From assembly GCA_964578345.1 (NCBI GenBank), contig CAZOCP010000002.1:1-64000 (forward strand): a stretch of DNA of 64,000 bases. The letters are read 5' to 3'. Made by a program: the position numbers and the translations under genes. This DNA is from VGKP01 sp964578345 (GTDB taxonomy: Archaea; Nanobdellota; Nanobdellia; Pacearchaeales; GW2011-AR1). Shown here piece after piece: positions 29,415 to 36,874 of the stretch. Numbering within the stretch: position 1 is the stretch's first letter; every line of letters begins with the position of its first letter. A model generated the notes under the pieces. That model was not told the DNA's origin. It saw only the letters and a program-made list of their open reading frames with translations, and made no database searches.

Positions 29415-29424
29415 AAAGGAGGTG
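29415..29424 (+). promoter_or_regulatory. Strong Shine-Dalgarno before ftsZ
   Basis: AAAGGAGGTG ends 4 nt before the ATG, a near-complete match to the 16S rRNA anti-SD. A TATA-like AATATTTAAAC sits near 29365-29375, implying a leader of roughly 30 nt. Most other genes here show no such site. Confidence 0.85.
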
Positions 29425-29428
29425 AAAA

Positions 29429-30511
29429 ATGGTATTAGACTTTGCAAAAGAAGCGCTGAAAAATGTAGAAACACATAGTATAAATTTTGACGAGCTTCGC
29501 GCAGGCAAGGCAAACATCAAAGTATTTGGTGTTGGAGGATCAGGTTGCAACACAATTACCTGGCTATTTAATAAAGGAATTAATGGTGCAACAATTTATG
29601 GCGTCAACACAGACGCTCTCCACTTAAGCATTACTAAATCTGATGAAAAAATTCTGATTGGAAAAGAGCTTACAAGAGGCCTTGGGTGCGGAGGATTTCC
29701 TACTAAAGGAAGAGAAGCGGCAAAAGAATCTATTTCGGAACTGAAAAAAGCAGCAGGCGGAGCAGACATGGTCTTCATTCTGGCAGGATTAGGAGGAGGC
29801 ACAGGCACAGGAGCAGCCCCAGTTGTAGCCCAATTAGCTAAAGAATCAGGAGCAGTAGTAATTGGAGTAGTAACTATGCCATTCGAATGCGAGAAAGCAA
29901 GAACAGACAAAGCTGAATTCGGATTGCAGGAGCTGACAGAAGTCACTGACACCGTAGTTGTTATAGACAATAACAGACTAGTCGACATCGCTGGTAATCT
30001 ACCTATGGAGCAGGCATTCGCAGTAGCAAACGAGCTGGTCAGTACAATGATCAAAGGCATTGTGGAAACAATTACCTTGCCATCATTGATTAACTTAGAC
30101 TATGCAGACGTTTCAGCTATTATGAAAAACGGCGACGTGGCAGTTATTGGAGTAGGCGAAGCCGACACAACAGACAGAGTTAATGAAGCAGTCAGGCAGG
30201 CTCTCACACACCCTTTATTAGATGTAGAATATAAAGGTGCTACTGGTGCTTTAGTCCACATCACTTGTGGAACAGACTTTAAACTGGAAGAATTCGCAGG
30301 TGTAGGTGAATTAGTGACTGAAAATATCAGTCCAGATGCACAGGTTATCATCGGAGCAAGAATTAATAAAGAATTTGCCAATAAGGTCAGAGTAATAACT
30401 ATTATGACAGGAGTCAAATCTCCTTACGTACTAGGCAAAAAAGCATTTAGAGAAGATTCCATACGCGCTCAATCAGAAATGTCTGAATTAGGTATTGAAG
30501 TTTTCAGATAA
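29429..30511 (+). CDS. ftsZ: Cell division protein FtsZ
   Basis: 360 aa. A tubulin-like GTPase that assembles the division ring. GVGGSGCNT near residue 32 and the G-box GGGTGTGAAP near 121 bind GTP. NLDYADVSAIM near 220 is the T7 loop that completes the neighbour's active site. The length fits archaeal FtsZ and there is no long C-terminal tail. Assignment to FtsZ1 or FtsZ2 needs a tree. Strong SD, own promoter, T-rich terminator. No other division gene is adjacent; a MinD-like ATPase lies at 51847. Confidence 0.96.
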   Translation: MVLDFAKEALKNVETHSINFDELRAGKANIKVFGVGGSGCNTITWLFNKGINGATIYGVNTDALHLSITKSDEKILIGKELTRGLGCGGFPTKGREAAKESISELKKAAGGADMVFILAGLGGGTGTGAAPVVAQLAKESGAVVIGVVTMPFECEKARTDKAEFGLQELTEVTDTVVVIDNNRLVDIAGNLPMEQAFAVANELVSTMIKGIVETITLPSLINLDYADVSAIMKNGDVAVIGVGEADTTDRVNEAVRQALTHPLLDVEYKGATGALVHITCGTDFKLEEFAGVGELVTENISPDAQVIIGARINKEFANKVRVITIMTGVKSPYVLGKKAFREDSIRAQSEMSELGIEVFR

Positions 30512-30543
30512 AAAATTTATTTTTATTTTTTATTTTTTATTTT
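30512..30543 (+). terminator. T-rich terminator after ftsZ
   Basis: Directly after the ftsZ stop, several runs of five to six T interrupted by single A bases, without a strong stem: the usual form of an intrinsic archaeal terminator. Confidence 0.65.
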
Positions 30544-30564
30544 ATAGTAAAGAAGTGACATCCT

Positions 30565-30584
30565 CCTTGCCCTAAAGGGCAAGG
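30565..30584. repeat. Palindromic element G
   Basis: A perfect stem CCTTGCC / GGCAAGG with a CTAAAG core, located between ftsZ and the transposase remnant. It has the same inner-stem form as elements A-F, but no clear outer stem. Confidence 0.65.
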
Positions 30585-30623
30585 CGTCCTGTTAATTTAG
30601 GCCATGATGCTGTTCCTGATTTT

Positions 30624-30821
30624 CTATATAAGATAACACCTGTTCAAATTCATCTCATTAGAATTTTTTCTTGCAGATATCTCCAGATAGAAATAATAAA
30701 TAATTTGCATATCTCTTTGTAATTTTCTCAAAGAATAATATTTCTTGCAATGTTTGCATTTTACTTTCTTGTTTTTTAGTTTGTACAGTCCATATTTATC
30801 ACAAAATATGCATGTTTTACC
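30624..30821 (-). pseudogene. Remnant of an IS1595-like transposase (zinc ribbon + HTH)
   Basis: A 65-codon open stretch bounded by stops and without a good start. It reads CIFCDKYGLYKLKNKKVKC followed by KHCKKYYSL, a CxxC...CxxC zinc ribbon, then YYFYLEISARKNSNEMNLN, which resembles the helix-turn-helix after the ribbon in IS1595-type transposases. The DDE catalytic domain is missing. The rest of the 570-bp gap (30512-31080) shows only hairpins and no further gene. Confidence 0.55.
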
Positions 30822-31053
30822 CTAAAAATACCTGTCTGACAACACTTTTTTCATTATTATCATCGTAGTTTAGCTTATTTTTAAGCTTTTTTGGTGCTAA
30901 AATGCCTCAATCACCATAAATTTAAATCTCCAAAATAAAGGGCGAGGACGGCACGCATCTATTGTTTTAGTTTATTTTCTATTTTTTTATATCCAAAGTA
31001 AATCAAGACTACTAAAAATCACCAAATATTACAGAGAAGTACCACAAACTAAA

Positions 31054-31103
31054 TACTTCAACTCGCAAGAGTTGAATGTATTAGAAAAACTTCGTTTTTC
31101 TAA
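31054..31103. repeat. Paired hairpins at the end of the nitroreductase gene
   Basis: TACTTCAACTC (31054-31064) / GAGTTGAATGTA (31069-31080) is followed at once by TTAGAAAAAC / GTTTTTCTAA (31081-31103). The second hairpin encodes the last residues KTKFF and the stop of the nitroreductase. The first resembles the hairpin at 52749-52773. Confidence 0.65.
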
Positions 31104-31674
31104 GCGCACGGTTTCCGCCAAGTTCTTTGGCATCAAACCTCGTTAGTCTTCTTTTCACATTCCACAACTCCCATCTCAAAGAATTTTCAAGTTCTTTCTT
31201 TTTTCTTCTTCCTATTCTACCCTTTTCATACCCAACAGGTATAATTGCTTCTACTTGTATGTCTTCTGGTATTTTCAGCAATTCTCTAATTAGTTTATCA
31301 GAATATGATCCAACCCAGCAAGCAGATAATCCCAAATCAACTAGTTTAAGAAGAAAAGTTTGAATGGCTGCTCCAGCTTGTTGTCGGGAATACACTCTAC
31401 CTCTTTCCCCATAAAGATTTTCCAAGTGAGTATCATCAGAACAAACCACTACAACAATTCCAGATTCATTTATCCAAAACTGTTCAGCATATTCAGCAAT
31501 TTTTTCAATATTTTCCCTATTTTCAATAATTAAAAATTTTATATGATTATGATTTCCTGCAAAGGGCGATTGGTTGGCTGCATCAACTGCTTCAAGCACA
31601 TCCTTCCAGCTGGCTTTTTTATCCTTGAAAGAGCGGACAGATTTCCTGCTATAAACCACTTTATCAAATTCCAT
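31081..31674 (-). CDS. Nitroreductase-family flavoprotein
   Basis: 197 aa. FMN-binding features of the family: SRKSVRSF near residue 10, NQSPFAGNHNH near 34, GAAIQTFLLKLVDLGLSACWVG near 103-123 and IIPVGYEKG near 145. These enzymes reduce nitro compounds, quinones or flavins with NAD(P)H. The last five residues and stop lie in a hairpin repeat, so the native tail may have been changed. A TATA-like TTTTTATATG lies about 25-30 nt upstream of the ATG. Physiological substrate not predictable. Confidence 0.9.
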   Translation of the reverse strand: MEFDKVVYSRKSVRSFKDKKASWKDVLEAVDAANQSPFAGNHNHIKFLIIENRENIEKIAEYAEQFWINESGIVVVVCSDDTHLENLYGERGRVYSRQQAGAAIQTFLLKLVDLGLSACWVGSYSDKLIRELLKIPEDIQVEAIIPVGYEKGRIGRRKKKELENSLRWELWNVKRRLTRFDAKELGGNRALRKTKFF

Positions 31675-31699
31675 ATTTAATATAGAAAGAAGACATATA

Positions 31700-31769
31700 A
31701 AAATCTGCCTATGATAAGGCAGATTTTCAAACCCGAAGGATTTTTAACTCAGCACTAAAGTGAGGAGTT
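31700..31769. repeat. Palindromic element H
   Basis: A hairpin AAAATCTGCCT (31700-31710) / AGGCAGATTTT (31717-31727), then AACTC (31746-31750) / GAGTT (31765-31769) around a GCACTAAAGTG-like core. It fills the space between mnmA and the nitroreductase gene and overlaps the latter's TATA region. Confidence 0.6.
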
Positions 31770-31786
31770 CGTGTTCAGGGAGAATA

Positions 31787-32875
31787 TCAAATCCTAATTT
31801 CTCCTCCTCCTATAACTTTATCTCCTTTATAAATAACAATATATTGCCCTTCTGCAATCGCTTGCACAGGCTTTGCAAAAACAAAGCTCCACTGCCCGCG
31901 CCTGCAAACCGCTCTCCCAGAGTGCAACTCACCAAGATGTCTAATCCTTGCTCGAAGTCCAGATTCAGGTATTCTCTCATCAGAATTAATAACATAAAAA
32001 TTCCTAATAAAAACTCTGCTTTTCGCTAACAAAGAATGCCCCTCCGGCGCAGCAATTATTAAATTACCTCTTTTTTTAACAGCAACATACCATCTCTTCT
32101 GTGCAAATTCTATCGGTTTTTCAATATCTATTCCTATACTCTCACCAATTCTCTGGCCGATTGTATAATACATGCTCCCCATATGTATCCCAATTTTATT
32201 TCCATTTGGATCAACAACTCTTCCTTTTTTCTCAGCAATCCTCTGTTTAAGAAAATCTTGAAAGAAAATATTACCAACGAAGCAAATTCCTCTAGTCCCG
32301 GGTTTTTTCCAATTAGGAAAATTATTCTTTTTAGCTATTTCTCGAACTTTCTCTTTCGTCAATTTACCAATTGGAAAAAGTGTGTGTGACAAATCATCCA
32401 TCGTCAATTCAGCCAAAAAATAAGACTGGTCTTTCTCTTCATCCTTTCCAGCAAAAAGTTCATAACCCTTATTAGTTTTTTTTCTACAAGCATAATGCCC
32501 GGTTGCTATAAAATCTGCTCCGAGTTTCTTAGCTTCTCTCCATAAAAAAGGAAATTTGATAAATGTATTGCACCATATATCTGGATTAGGAGTCAACCCC
32601 TTTTTATATGACTTAAACATCGGCTCAATAACTTTATTTTTATAATCAGATTCAAAATCTAAAGTAACAAATTGAATTCCTAATATAACTGCGATTTTTT
32701 GAGCCATCTTCCTCTCCTCAACCCACGCGCATTCTCCAGTTAAGTTATTCTTAGTGTCAGAAAAGCATTTCAAAAAAGCTCCGATTACTTTATATCCCTC
32801 TTTCTTCAAAAGAAAAGCAGATACACTTGAATCAACTCCGCCCGACATTCCCACAACCACAGTCTCCTGCACCAT
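31787..32875 (-). CDS. mnmA: tRNA 2-thiouridylase MnmA
   Basis: 362 aa. Makes 2-thiouridine at wobble position 34 of tRNAs reading two-codon boxes. The PP-loop GMSGGVDSS near the start activates tRNA with ATP. PNPDIWCN near residue 100 and RGICFVG near 200 carry the two catalytic Cys. HYACRKK and GQRIGESIGID fit the MnmA family. The start at 32875 (MVQETVVVGMSGG) is preferred over an ATG 21 codons upstream, because a TATA-like TTTTTATAG lies between them about 25-30 nt before it. MnmA is typical of bacteria, whereas many archaea use other thiolases. Confidence 0.93.
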   Translation of the reverse strand: MVQETVVVGMSGGVDSSVSAFLLKKEGYKVIGAFLKCFSDTKNNLTGECAWVEERKMAQKIAVILGIQFVTLDFESDYKNKVIEPMFKSYKKGLTPNPDIWCNTFIKFPFLWREAKKLGADFIATGHYACRKKTNKGYELFAGKDEEKDQSYFLAELTMDDLSHTLFPIGKLTKEKVREIAKKNNFPNWKKPGTRGICFVGNIFFQDFLKQRIAEKKGRVVDPNGNKIGIHMGSMYYTIGQRIGESIGIDIEKPIEFAQKRWYVAVKKRGNLIIAAPEGHSLLAKSRVFIRNFYVINSDERIPESGLRARIRHLGELHSGRAVCRRGQWSFVFAKPVQAIAEGQYIVIYKGDKVIGGGEIRI

Positions 32876-32988
32876 ACTGCTAAAATAAAGAAAGACTATA
32901 AAAATCTTAGTTATATCAAAAACACGAGTGCCTGTCATAAACCCCGCATTTTAGTGTGTGGTGGCACATCGTGTTTTGCATCAGTGAT

Positions 32989-33013
32989 CTGTTAAGTAAA
33001 CGTCACCTATAAC
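32989..33013. repeat. Dispersed ~20-bp repeat, copy 2
   Basis: CTGTTAAGTAAACGTCACC followed by TATAAC. With the inverted copy at 36587-36615 it shares 22 bp at about 20 identities. The two enclose the PH protein, tRNA-Asn and MNT/HEPN segment. The surrounding 273-bp gap (32939-33211) holds no gene. Confidence 0.65.
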
Positions 33014-33211
33014 GTATGCAACTATGCGAAGTTTTGTGGAGTGTAGCGGAGCAAAATTTGGGAAAGCGAAGTGCAACGAGCTTTCAGTATAGTCTCTGTT
33101 CAACGAGGTCTTCCGAAGGAAAAAGTGCAACGCCCTGACGAACTCCGAATGAGTGAGGAGAGTAAATTTTTTTGGGTCTTTGAATTGGATTTAGTTTAGG
33201 GGCAAAAGATT

Positions 33212-33736
33212 TTACGCTAATTCTTCTTTTCTTGTAGATAAATGAGTTTGTAGTTTCTTCAAAACTTCATAAGGGGAAGCAACATAATTAAATCTATCAT
33301 ATTTCGCTCGTATTCGTGAACCATATTTTCCACTTCTAACACTCTCCATTTCACCAGTAAATATCTTTACAGAACCTACTTTAAAAATTAATCCTATAAT
33401 ACCAACATCAACAGAAACATTTTGCATCCTGTCATAGTCAATGGATTTAAAATCTCTCCCTATAATCCCTGATTGAATAATTGCTCTTTTGTTGGTAATT
33501 GCATAATGTGTTCGCGTATATGCCATATTACTTAGAATAATTCCGACAACAAAGATAATTACTCCTGCTATAACTGCCCAGAGAATAGACTTAAGGAAAA
33601 CACCAATAATAACTCCAATAACAACAACAGCTATGAAAGTTCCAAAAATTACAACTGTGATGTATGGTGCATATTTTGGTTTGCTATCATAGACTAATTT
33701 TTCTTTTGGTTCAAGAATTTGTGGAATTTCATTCAT
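33212..33736 (-). CDS. Membrane protein with bacterial PH domain (bPH2/YdbS-like)
   Basis: 174 aa. Two membrane helices (about residues 24-45 and 50-70) are followed by a bPH2 domain with the typical YAITNKRAIIQSGIIGRDFKSIDYDRMQN... pattern, broken here by brevity, and VGSVKIFTG. Such proteins are membrane-associated with a cytoplasmic PH-like fold, often in stress or secretion contexts; ligand unknown. A TATA box (GATTTAAATAA, about 33764-33774) lies about 30 nt upstream. Confidence 0.85.
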   Translation of the reverse strand: MNEIPQILEPKEKLVYDSKPKYAPYITVVIFGTFIAVVVIGVIIGVFLKSILWAVIAGVIIFVVGIILSNMAYTRTHYAITNKRAIIQSGIIGRDFKSIDYDRMQNVSVDVGIIGLIFKVGSVKIFTGEMESVRSGKYGSRIRAKYDRFNYVASPYEVLKKLQTHLSTRKEELA

Positions 33737-33866
33737 TATAATTAGTTAATATAAAGGTATTATTTAAATCTTTTGCCCGTTAGGTCTTCCAAGCCCAAAT
33801 AGGCATTGATAACTTTACAGCTTGGTTATCAGTAAAATTTATCAATACCCATTCCCCGCAAAATAC

Positions 33867-34112
33867 ATGGCAGAACAAGTACAAACAGGAGGAATCATGC
33901 AGTTTAAATATGAAAAAGGAAATAATCCTAAATTAAATGAAAAGCAAAAAAAAGAAATTGAAGATGCATACCAACAAGCTGATGAAAGAAAAAGAAAGGA
34001 AAAAATTAGGAAAAAGATAAAAACTTTAATAATCGTTATACTAATAATATTATTTATTATAGCATTATACTTTGTTGTAAAAGCATTAGTCACAAAACCC
34101 TTCTGGTTCTAA
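33867..34112 (+). CDS. Small membrane protein with charged N-terminus; tail from a repeat
   Basis: 81 aa from the ATG at 33867 (MAEQVQTGG); an in-frame ATG at 33897 preceded by AGGAGG is an alternative start. A Lys/Glu-rich helical segment is followed by one membrane helix (LIIVILIILFIIALYFVVKA). The last residues VTKPFWF and stop lie in palindromic element J; the same bases recur at element K. The native C-terminus has probably been replaced. Function unknown. Confidence 0.6.
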   Translation: MAEQVQTGGIMQFKYEKGNNPKLNEKQKKEIEDAYQQADERKRKEKIRKKIKTLIIVILIILFIIALYFVVKALVTKPFWF

Positions 34113-34200
34113 CCCCGCACTAAAGTGCGGGGCTTGTTAGTGGTTTTGTGACCACCGGAGAAATCCTCGCAAACGACCTCGGACTTTAGTCCGAGGATTT
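34090..34200. repeat. Nested palindromic element J (direct copy of K)
   Basis: Outer TCACAAAACC (34090-34099) / GGTTTTGTGA (34142-34151) around CCCCGCACTAAAGTGCGGGG (34113-34132). A second unit has AAATCCTCG (34161-34169) / CGAGGATTT (34192-34200) around CCTCGGACTTTAGTCCGAGG (34177-34196). Element K at 36875 is a near-identical direct copy, 2.8 kb away. Confidence 0.85.
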
Positions 34201-34322
34201 CTACGAGCGTTCAATAACTAAATCTATAGTGGTGGACTGAAATAACTTACCACGAAAACCACCACTATATTTGTAGGACTCAAATGAAATGGTTAAATAT
34301 TTGAGTCCTACATTATATTAAA

Positions 34323-34395
34323 CGTCCCGAGGAGGACTCGAACCTCCGACCCCATGGTTAACAGCCACGTGCTCTACCGGCTGAGCTATCGGGAC
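34323..34395 (-). tRNA. tRNA-Asn (GTT)
   Basis: A 73-nt cloverleaf on the minus strand: acceptor GTCCCGA / TCGGGAC, D-arm GCTC / GAGC, anticodon loop CTGTTAA giving GTT, T-arm GGAGG-TTCGAGT-CCTCC and discriminator G. No intron and no encoded CCA. It lies between repeats J and K. Confidence 0.95.
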
Positions 34396-34510
34396 TCTAA
34401 AACAAAAAATAGGCATGTTATTTAAAAGTTCCGATATGAAGAGCTGTAAAGTTAGAGACACATATTTTGGATGCAAAAGCTCAATCGGGCACCGACAACC
34501 ATCCTAAAGC

Positions 34511-34525
34511 GAGGGGCACTTTTCG
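34511..34525. repeat. Left 15-bp inverted repeat of the MNT/HEPN segment
   Basis: GAGGGGCACTTTTCG, the exact reverse complement of 36244-36258. The pair encloses a membrane protein and the MNT/HEPN genes, 1.75 kb in all. Confidence 0.65.
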
Positions 34526-34570
34526 AAATTTGGCGATAACTTTTTAAGCAATCAAAATCTATTTATTAAT

Positions 34571-35218
34571 ATGAATAAATCACTAAGATATTTGATAATT
34601 GGAATTGTTTTAGGAGGAATACTTGCCCTGCTTCCACCATTTCATTTGTTATCTCTTCCAGTCATTATACCATTAAGTAAAACTGTTACGGGTAATTCTT
34701 TAAAATTTATTATAATTTTGACAAATGCAGTAATATTTGGATTTATTGGACTATTGATTGGTTTATTTAGAAAAGGAGATATAAGGGAAAAGATTATTTT
34801 TGAAGGATCTAAGGAGGGTTTTATAATCTCACTTATATCTAGCTTAGTTATTTTACTTCCATTTATTACTATTATATTTAGAGATCTGTATTCTGGTTCT
34901 AATTTTTATATGCCTTCGGCAATTATTTTTATTTATGGATTGTTTATTCTTATTTCATCTTTATTCCTTCGTAAAAAAGCAACTTTAAAGTGGGCGTCTA
35001 TTGTTTGTATAATTCTTGGTACGATTCCAATTCTCTTAGGATTTCTTTCATTAGTGTCGCAAACCTTTTCAGTTTATGTATTCTACTATTTTCTTGGAGA
35101 ATTATTAGAAGGAGGAAATTTTCTAATTATTATTCTTTTTATAATCTCGTCCATTCTTTCTATTATGGGAGGAATATTTGGATTGAAAGATTATAAAAAA
35201 GTGCCTCTTACGAACTAA
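34571..35218 (+). CDS. Polytopic membrane protein, 215 aa
   Basis: About six hydrophobic helices, beginning YLIIGIVLGGILALLPPFHL, with short charged loops (RKGDIREK, LRKKATLK). Not recognised. It is convergent with the HEPN/MNT pair and lies inside the 15-bp inverted repeats, so it may belong to the same accessory segment. A TATA-like box (CTTTTTAAGC, near 34541) is about 25 nt upstream of the ATG. Confidence 0.7.
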   Translation: MNKSLRYLIIGIVLGGILALLPPFHLLSLPVIIPLSKTVTGNSLKFIIILTNAVIFGFIGLLIGLFRKGDIREKIIFEGSKEGFIISLISSLVILLPFITIIFRDLYSGSNFYMPSAIIFIYGLFILISSLFLRKKATLKWASIVCIILGTIPILLGFLSLVSQTFSVYVFYYFLGELLEGGNFLIIILFIISSILSIMGGIFGLKDYKKVPLTN

Positions 35219-35235
35219 AAAATAAATGATGAGAT

Positions 35236-35646
35236 TTAAACAAGTTTTTTATCAATAAGCCCCTTTAACTTCTCAATAATCTTAAGAATATCTGTCAACT
35301 TTCTATCAACATAACTTTCTTTAACAAAAAATCCGTCATAAGCTATCTTATTTCGTGTTATTCTCAAGTCATCCATCAAGGTGATTTCTGCCTTGCCAAA
35401 CTCTTTATAGTTTGCTTCTAAATATTCTATTTGTCTCTTATGTGCTTTTTCACCAATCGCTTTATAGCCATCAAGCAACAAAATTATGCTTATTAATTCT
35501 CTGATAATTTCGTAATACTCTTTTGCTACATTTGAAGGAAATTTAATTTTATCTATGAATCTTACCATTTCCAGAGTAGTCTCCACCATTTTGAGAATTG
35601 ATTGTGCTTTCTCTCTGTCTGGTGTTACTCTTATTAATTCTTCCAT
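35236..35646 (-). CDS. HEPN-domain protein (putative toxin of MNT/HEPN pair)
   Basis: 136 aa, all-helical. The C-terminal RNKIAYDGFF aligns with the HEPN RNxxxH ribonuclease motif, but the His is Tyr. It starts one base after the stop of the upstream MNT nucleotidyltransferase, the usual arrangement of MNT/HEPN toxin-antitoxin systems, in which the MNT partner inactivates the HEPN RNase by nucleotidylation. The missing His may mean loss of RNase activity or a divergent subfamily. Confidence 0.75.
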   Translation of the reverse strand: MEELIRVTPDREKAQSILKMVETTLEMVRFIDKIKFPSNVAKEYYEIIRELISIILLLDGYKAIGEKAHKRQIEYLEANYKEFGKAEITLMDDLRITRNKIAYDGFFVKESYVDRKLTDILKIIEKLKGLIDKKLV

Positions 35647-35647
35647 A

Positions 35648-36187
35648 TCAAAAAACCTTCAAATATCCTTTTAGTATCACCCCATTTATTATGTTATTTC
35701 TAAGCTCTTTGCTTAGCTTATTAAAACTATTGCTAAAGAATATATTAATCTTCCTATTTAATTTTTTTTCAAATTGCGATAAATCTATTTTTTCTTTGTC
35801 AGATAAAACAAATAGGTCTATATCACTCTCTTTCAAGTCTTCTCCCTTTGATGCAGAACCAAATAATATAATAACATCAGGCATGCAATTTTCTGAGAGG
35901 TAATCTATTAATCCAGATTCTTTTATTTTCATAACAATATCCATTCTTTTAAGAAACTTAAACTCTTCATTGTCTCTATTTGCGTAATAAACAGGATAAC
36001 CATGAATTCTATGTTTAATCTTTATTACTAATCTCTCTTTTTTCAATTCGTTAAGATACTTTTTGACAGATGGTGGAGCTACTGCTACCTTTCTGCTTAT
36101 CTCTCTAAGCTGAAACCCAATTCCTTTAGGAGAAGGGTCATCAAAAAATATTCTTAATATTTTATATCTGTTATCTTTTTGTAACAT
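35648..36187 (-). CDS. Winged-helix + MNT nucleotidyltransferase (antitoxin)
   Basis: 179 aa. Residues about 5-75 form a winged helix (LREISRKVAVAPPSVKKYLN recognition region). Residues about 100-179 are a minimal nucleotidyltransferase with GSASKGEDLKESDIDLFV, matching GSxxxGxxxxxSDxDL. The domain probably modifies the HEPN partner, and the winged helix could autoregulate the operon (inference). A TATA-like ATTTAAATAACA lies just upstream. Within 60 bp of the start is the right 15-bp inverted repeat. Confidence 0.85.
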   Translation of the reverse strand: MLQKDNRYKILRIFFDDPSPKGIGFQLREISRKVAVAPPSVKKYLNELKKERLVIKIKHRIHGYPVYYANRDNEEFKFLKRMDIVMKIKESGLIDYLSENCMPDVIILFGSASKGEDLKESDIDLFVLSDKEKIDLSQFEKKLNRKINIFFSNSFNKLSKELRNNIINGVILKGYLKVF

Positions 36188-36243
36188 ATGTAATAATTTA
36201 GTTACAAGTGTTATTTAAATGTTTCGGTTGCTTAAAAAACAAG

Positions 36244-36258
36244 CGAAAAGTGCCCCTC
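36244..36258. repeat. Right 15-bp inverted repeat of the MNT/HEPN segment
   Basis: CGAAAAGTGCCCCTC, a perfect reverse complement of 34511-34525. From here to 36586 no gene is seen; inverted segments TTGATTTTTC and GAAAAATCAA around 36467-36570 could form a structured RNA on the minus strand. Confidence 0.65.
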
Positions 36259-36586
36259 TTAACGAACGACTAAAAAACCGCGTGCCCCAAAACCCCTAAA
36301 GTTTGTTGCTTCGCAATTTATTGATAACTTTTAACTCTCAGAAACCTCTTCGCCAATTTTTCTTTCAGAAAAACCACTTACAGTTTTGGCTCGTTGCTCC
36401 AAGTATTCACGAGAATTGAACAGACATTCACAGGTTACGCTTCCTTGCAGTCACTTCACCCAAATTGATTTTTCGAGGAGACTTCGCCAGCTCTGATTTT
36501 CTCAGCCAATCACCCATTTCATTTATTCAGGGAGAAAATCGAGGGTTTGTTTCATCTCTGAAAAATCAACTTCTGTTAATGCCGAT

Positions 36587-36615
36587 GTTATAGGTGACAT
36601 TTACTTTACAGCTCA
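36587..36615. repeat. Dispersed ~20-bp repeat, copy 3 (inverted)
   Basis: Reads GTTATAGGTGACATTTAC then TTTACAGCTCAC. It is the inverse of copy 2 at 32989 and has the same orientation as the copy at 57981. It lies next to the small zinc ORF at 36654. Confidence 0.7.
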
Positions 36616-36653
36616 CGATATGACCAGTAATTCCAAAAATGAAAAATAAATAA

Positions 36654-36794
36654 CTATTTGACTGCATGTTTAGCTATCTGAAGATTACAACTTCTATACT
36701 TTTTACACCAATTCTCACACTTTTGAGCTATAACTCTATCTTTAAATTTAAACTTACATTCCTCACAAATATAAAAACCATTAGTAAAAACCAC
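36654..36794 (-). CDS. Small Cys-rich (putative zinc-binding) protein
   Basis: 46 aa from a GTG start; no ATG is available before the upstream stop. It reads FYICEECKFKFKDRVIAQKC, then ENWCKKYRSCNLQIAKHAVK: a CxxC pair followed by CxxxC and a further Cys/His. Similar short CEEC...CEEWCKKHKSCN proteins occur in archaea as uncharacterised proteins (from memory). A weak start and repeat-rich surroundings leave open that it is a remnant. Confidence 0.4.
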   Translation of the reverse strand: MVFTNGFYICEECKFKFKDRVIAQKCENWCKKYRSCNLQIAKHAVK

Positions 36795-36874
36795 AATAGA
36801 ACAAGCTCAGATTAAGGATTATAAAAATTTATCTAACCAAAGACTTAAAATTCTATAAAATCCTCCTGCATTAG

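Noticed and set aside
36380..36450. A tRNA-like stretch with an acgagaattgaac T-loop-like sequence
   Set aside because: No acceptor, D or anticodon arms can be formed around it.
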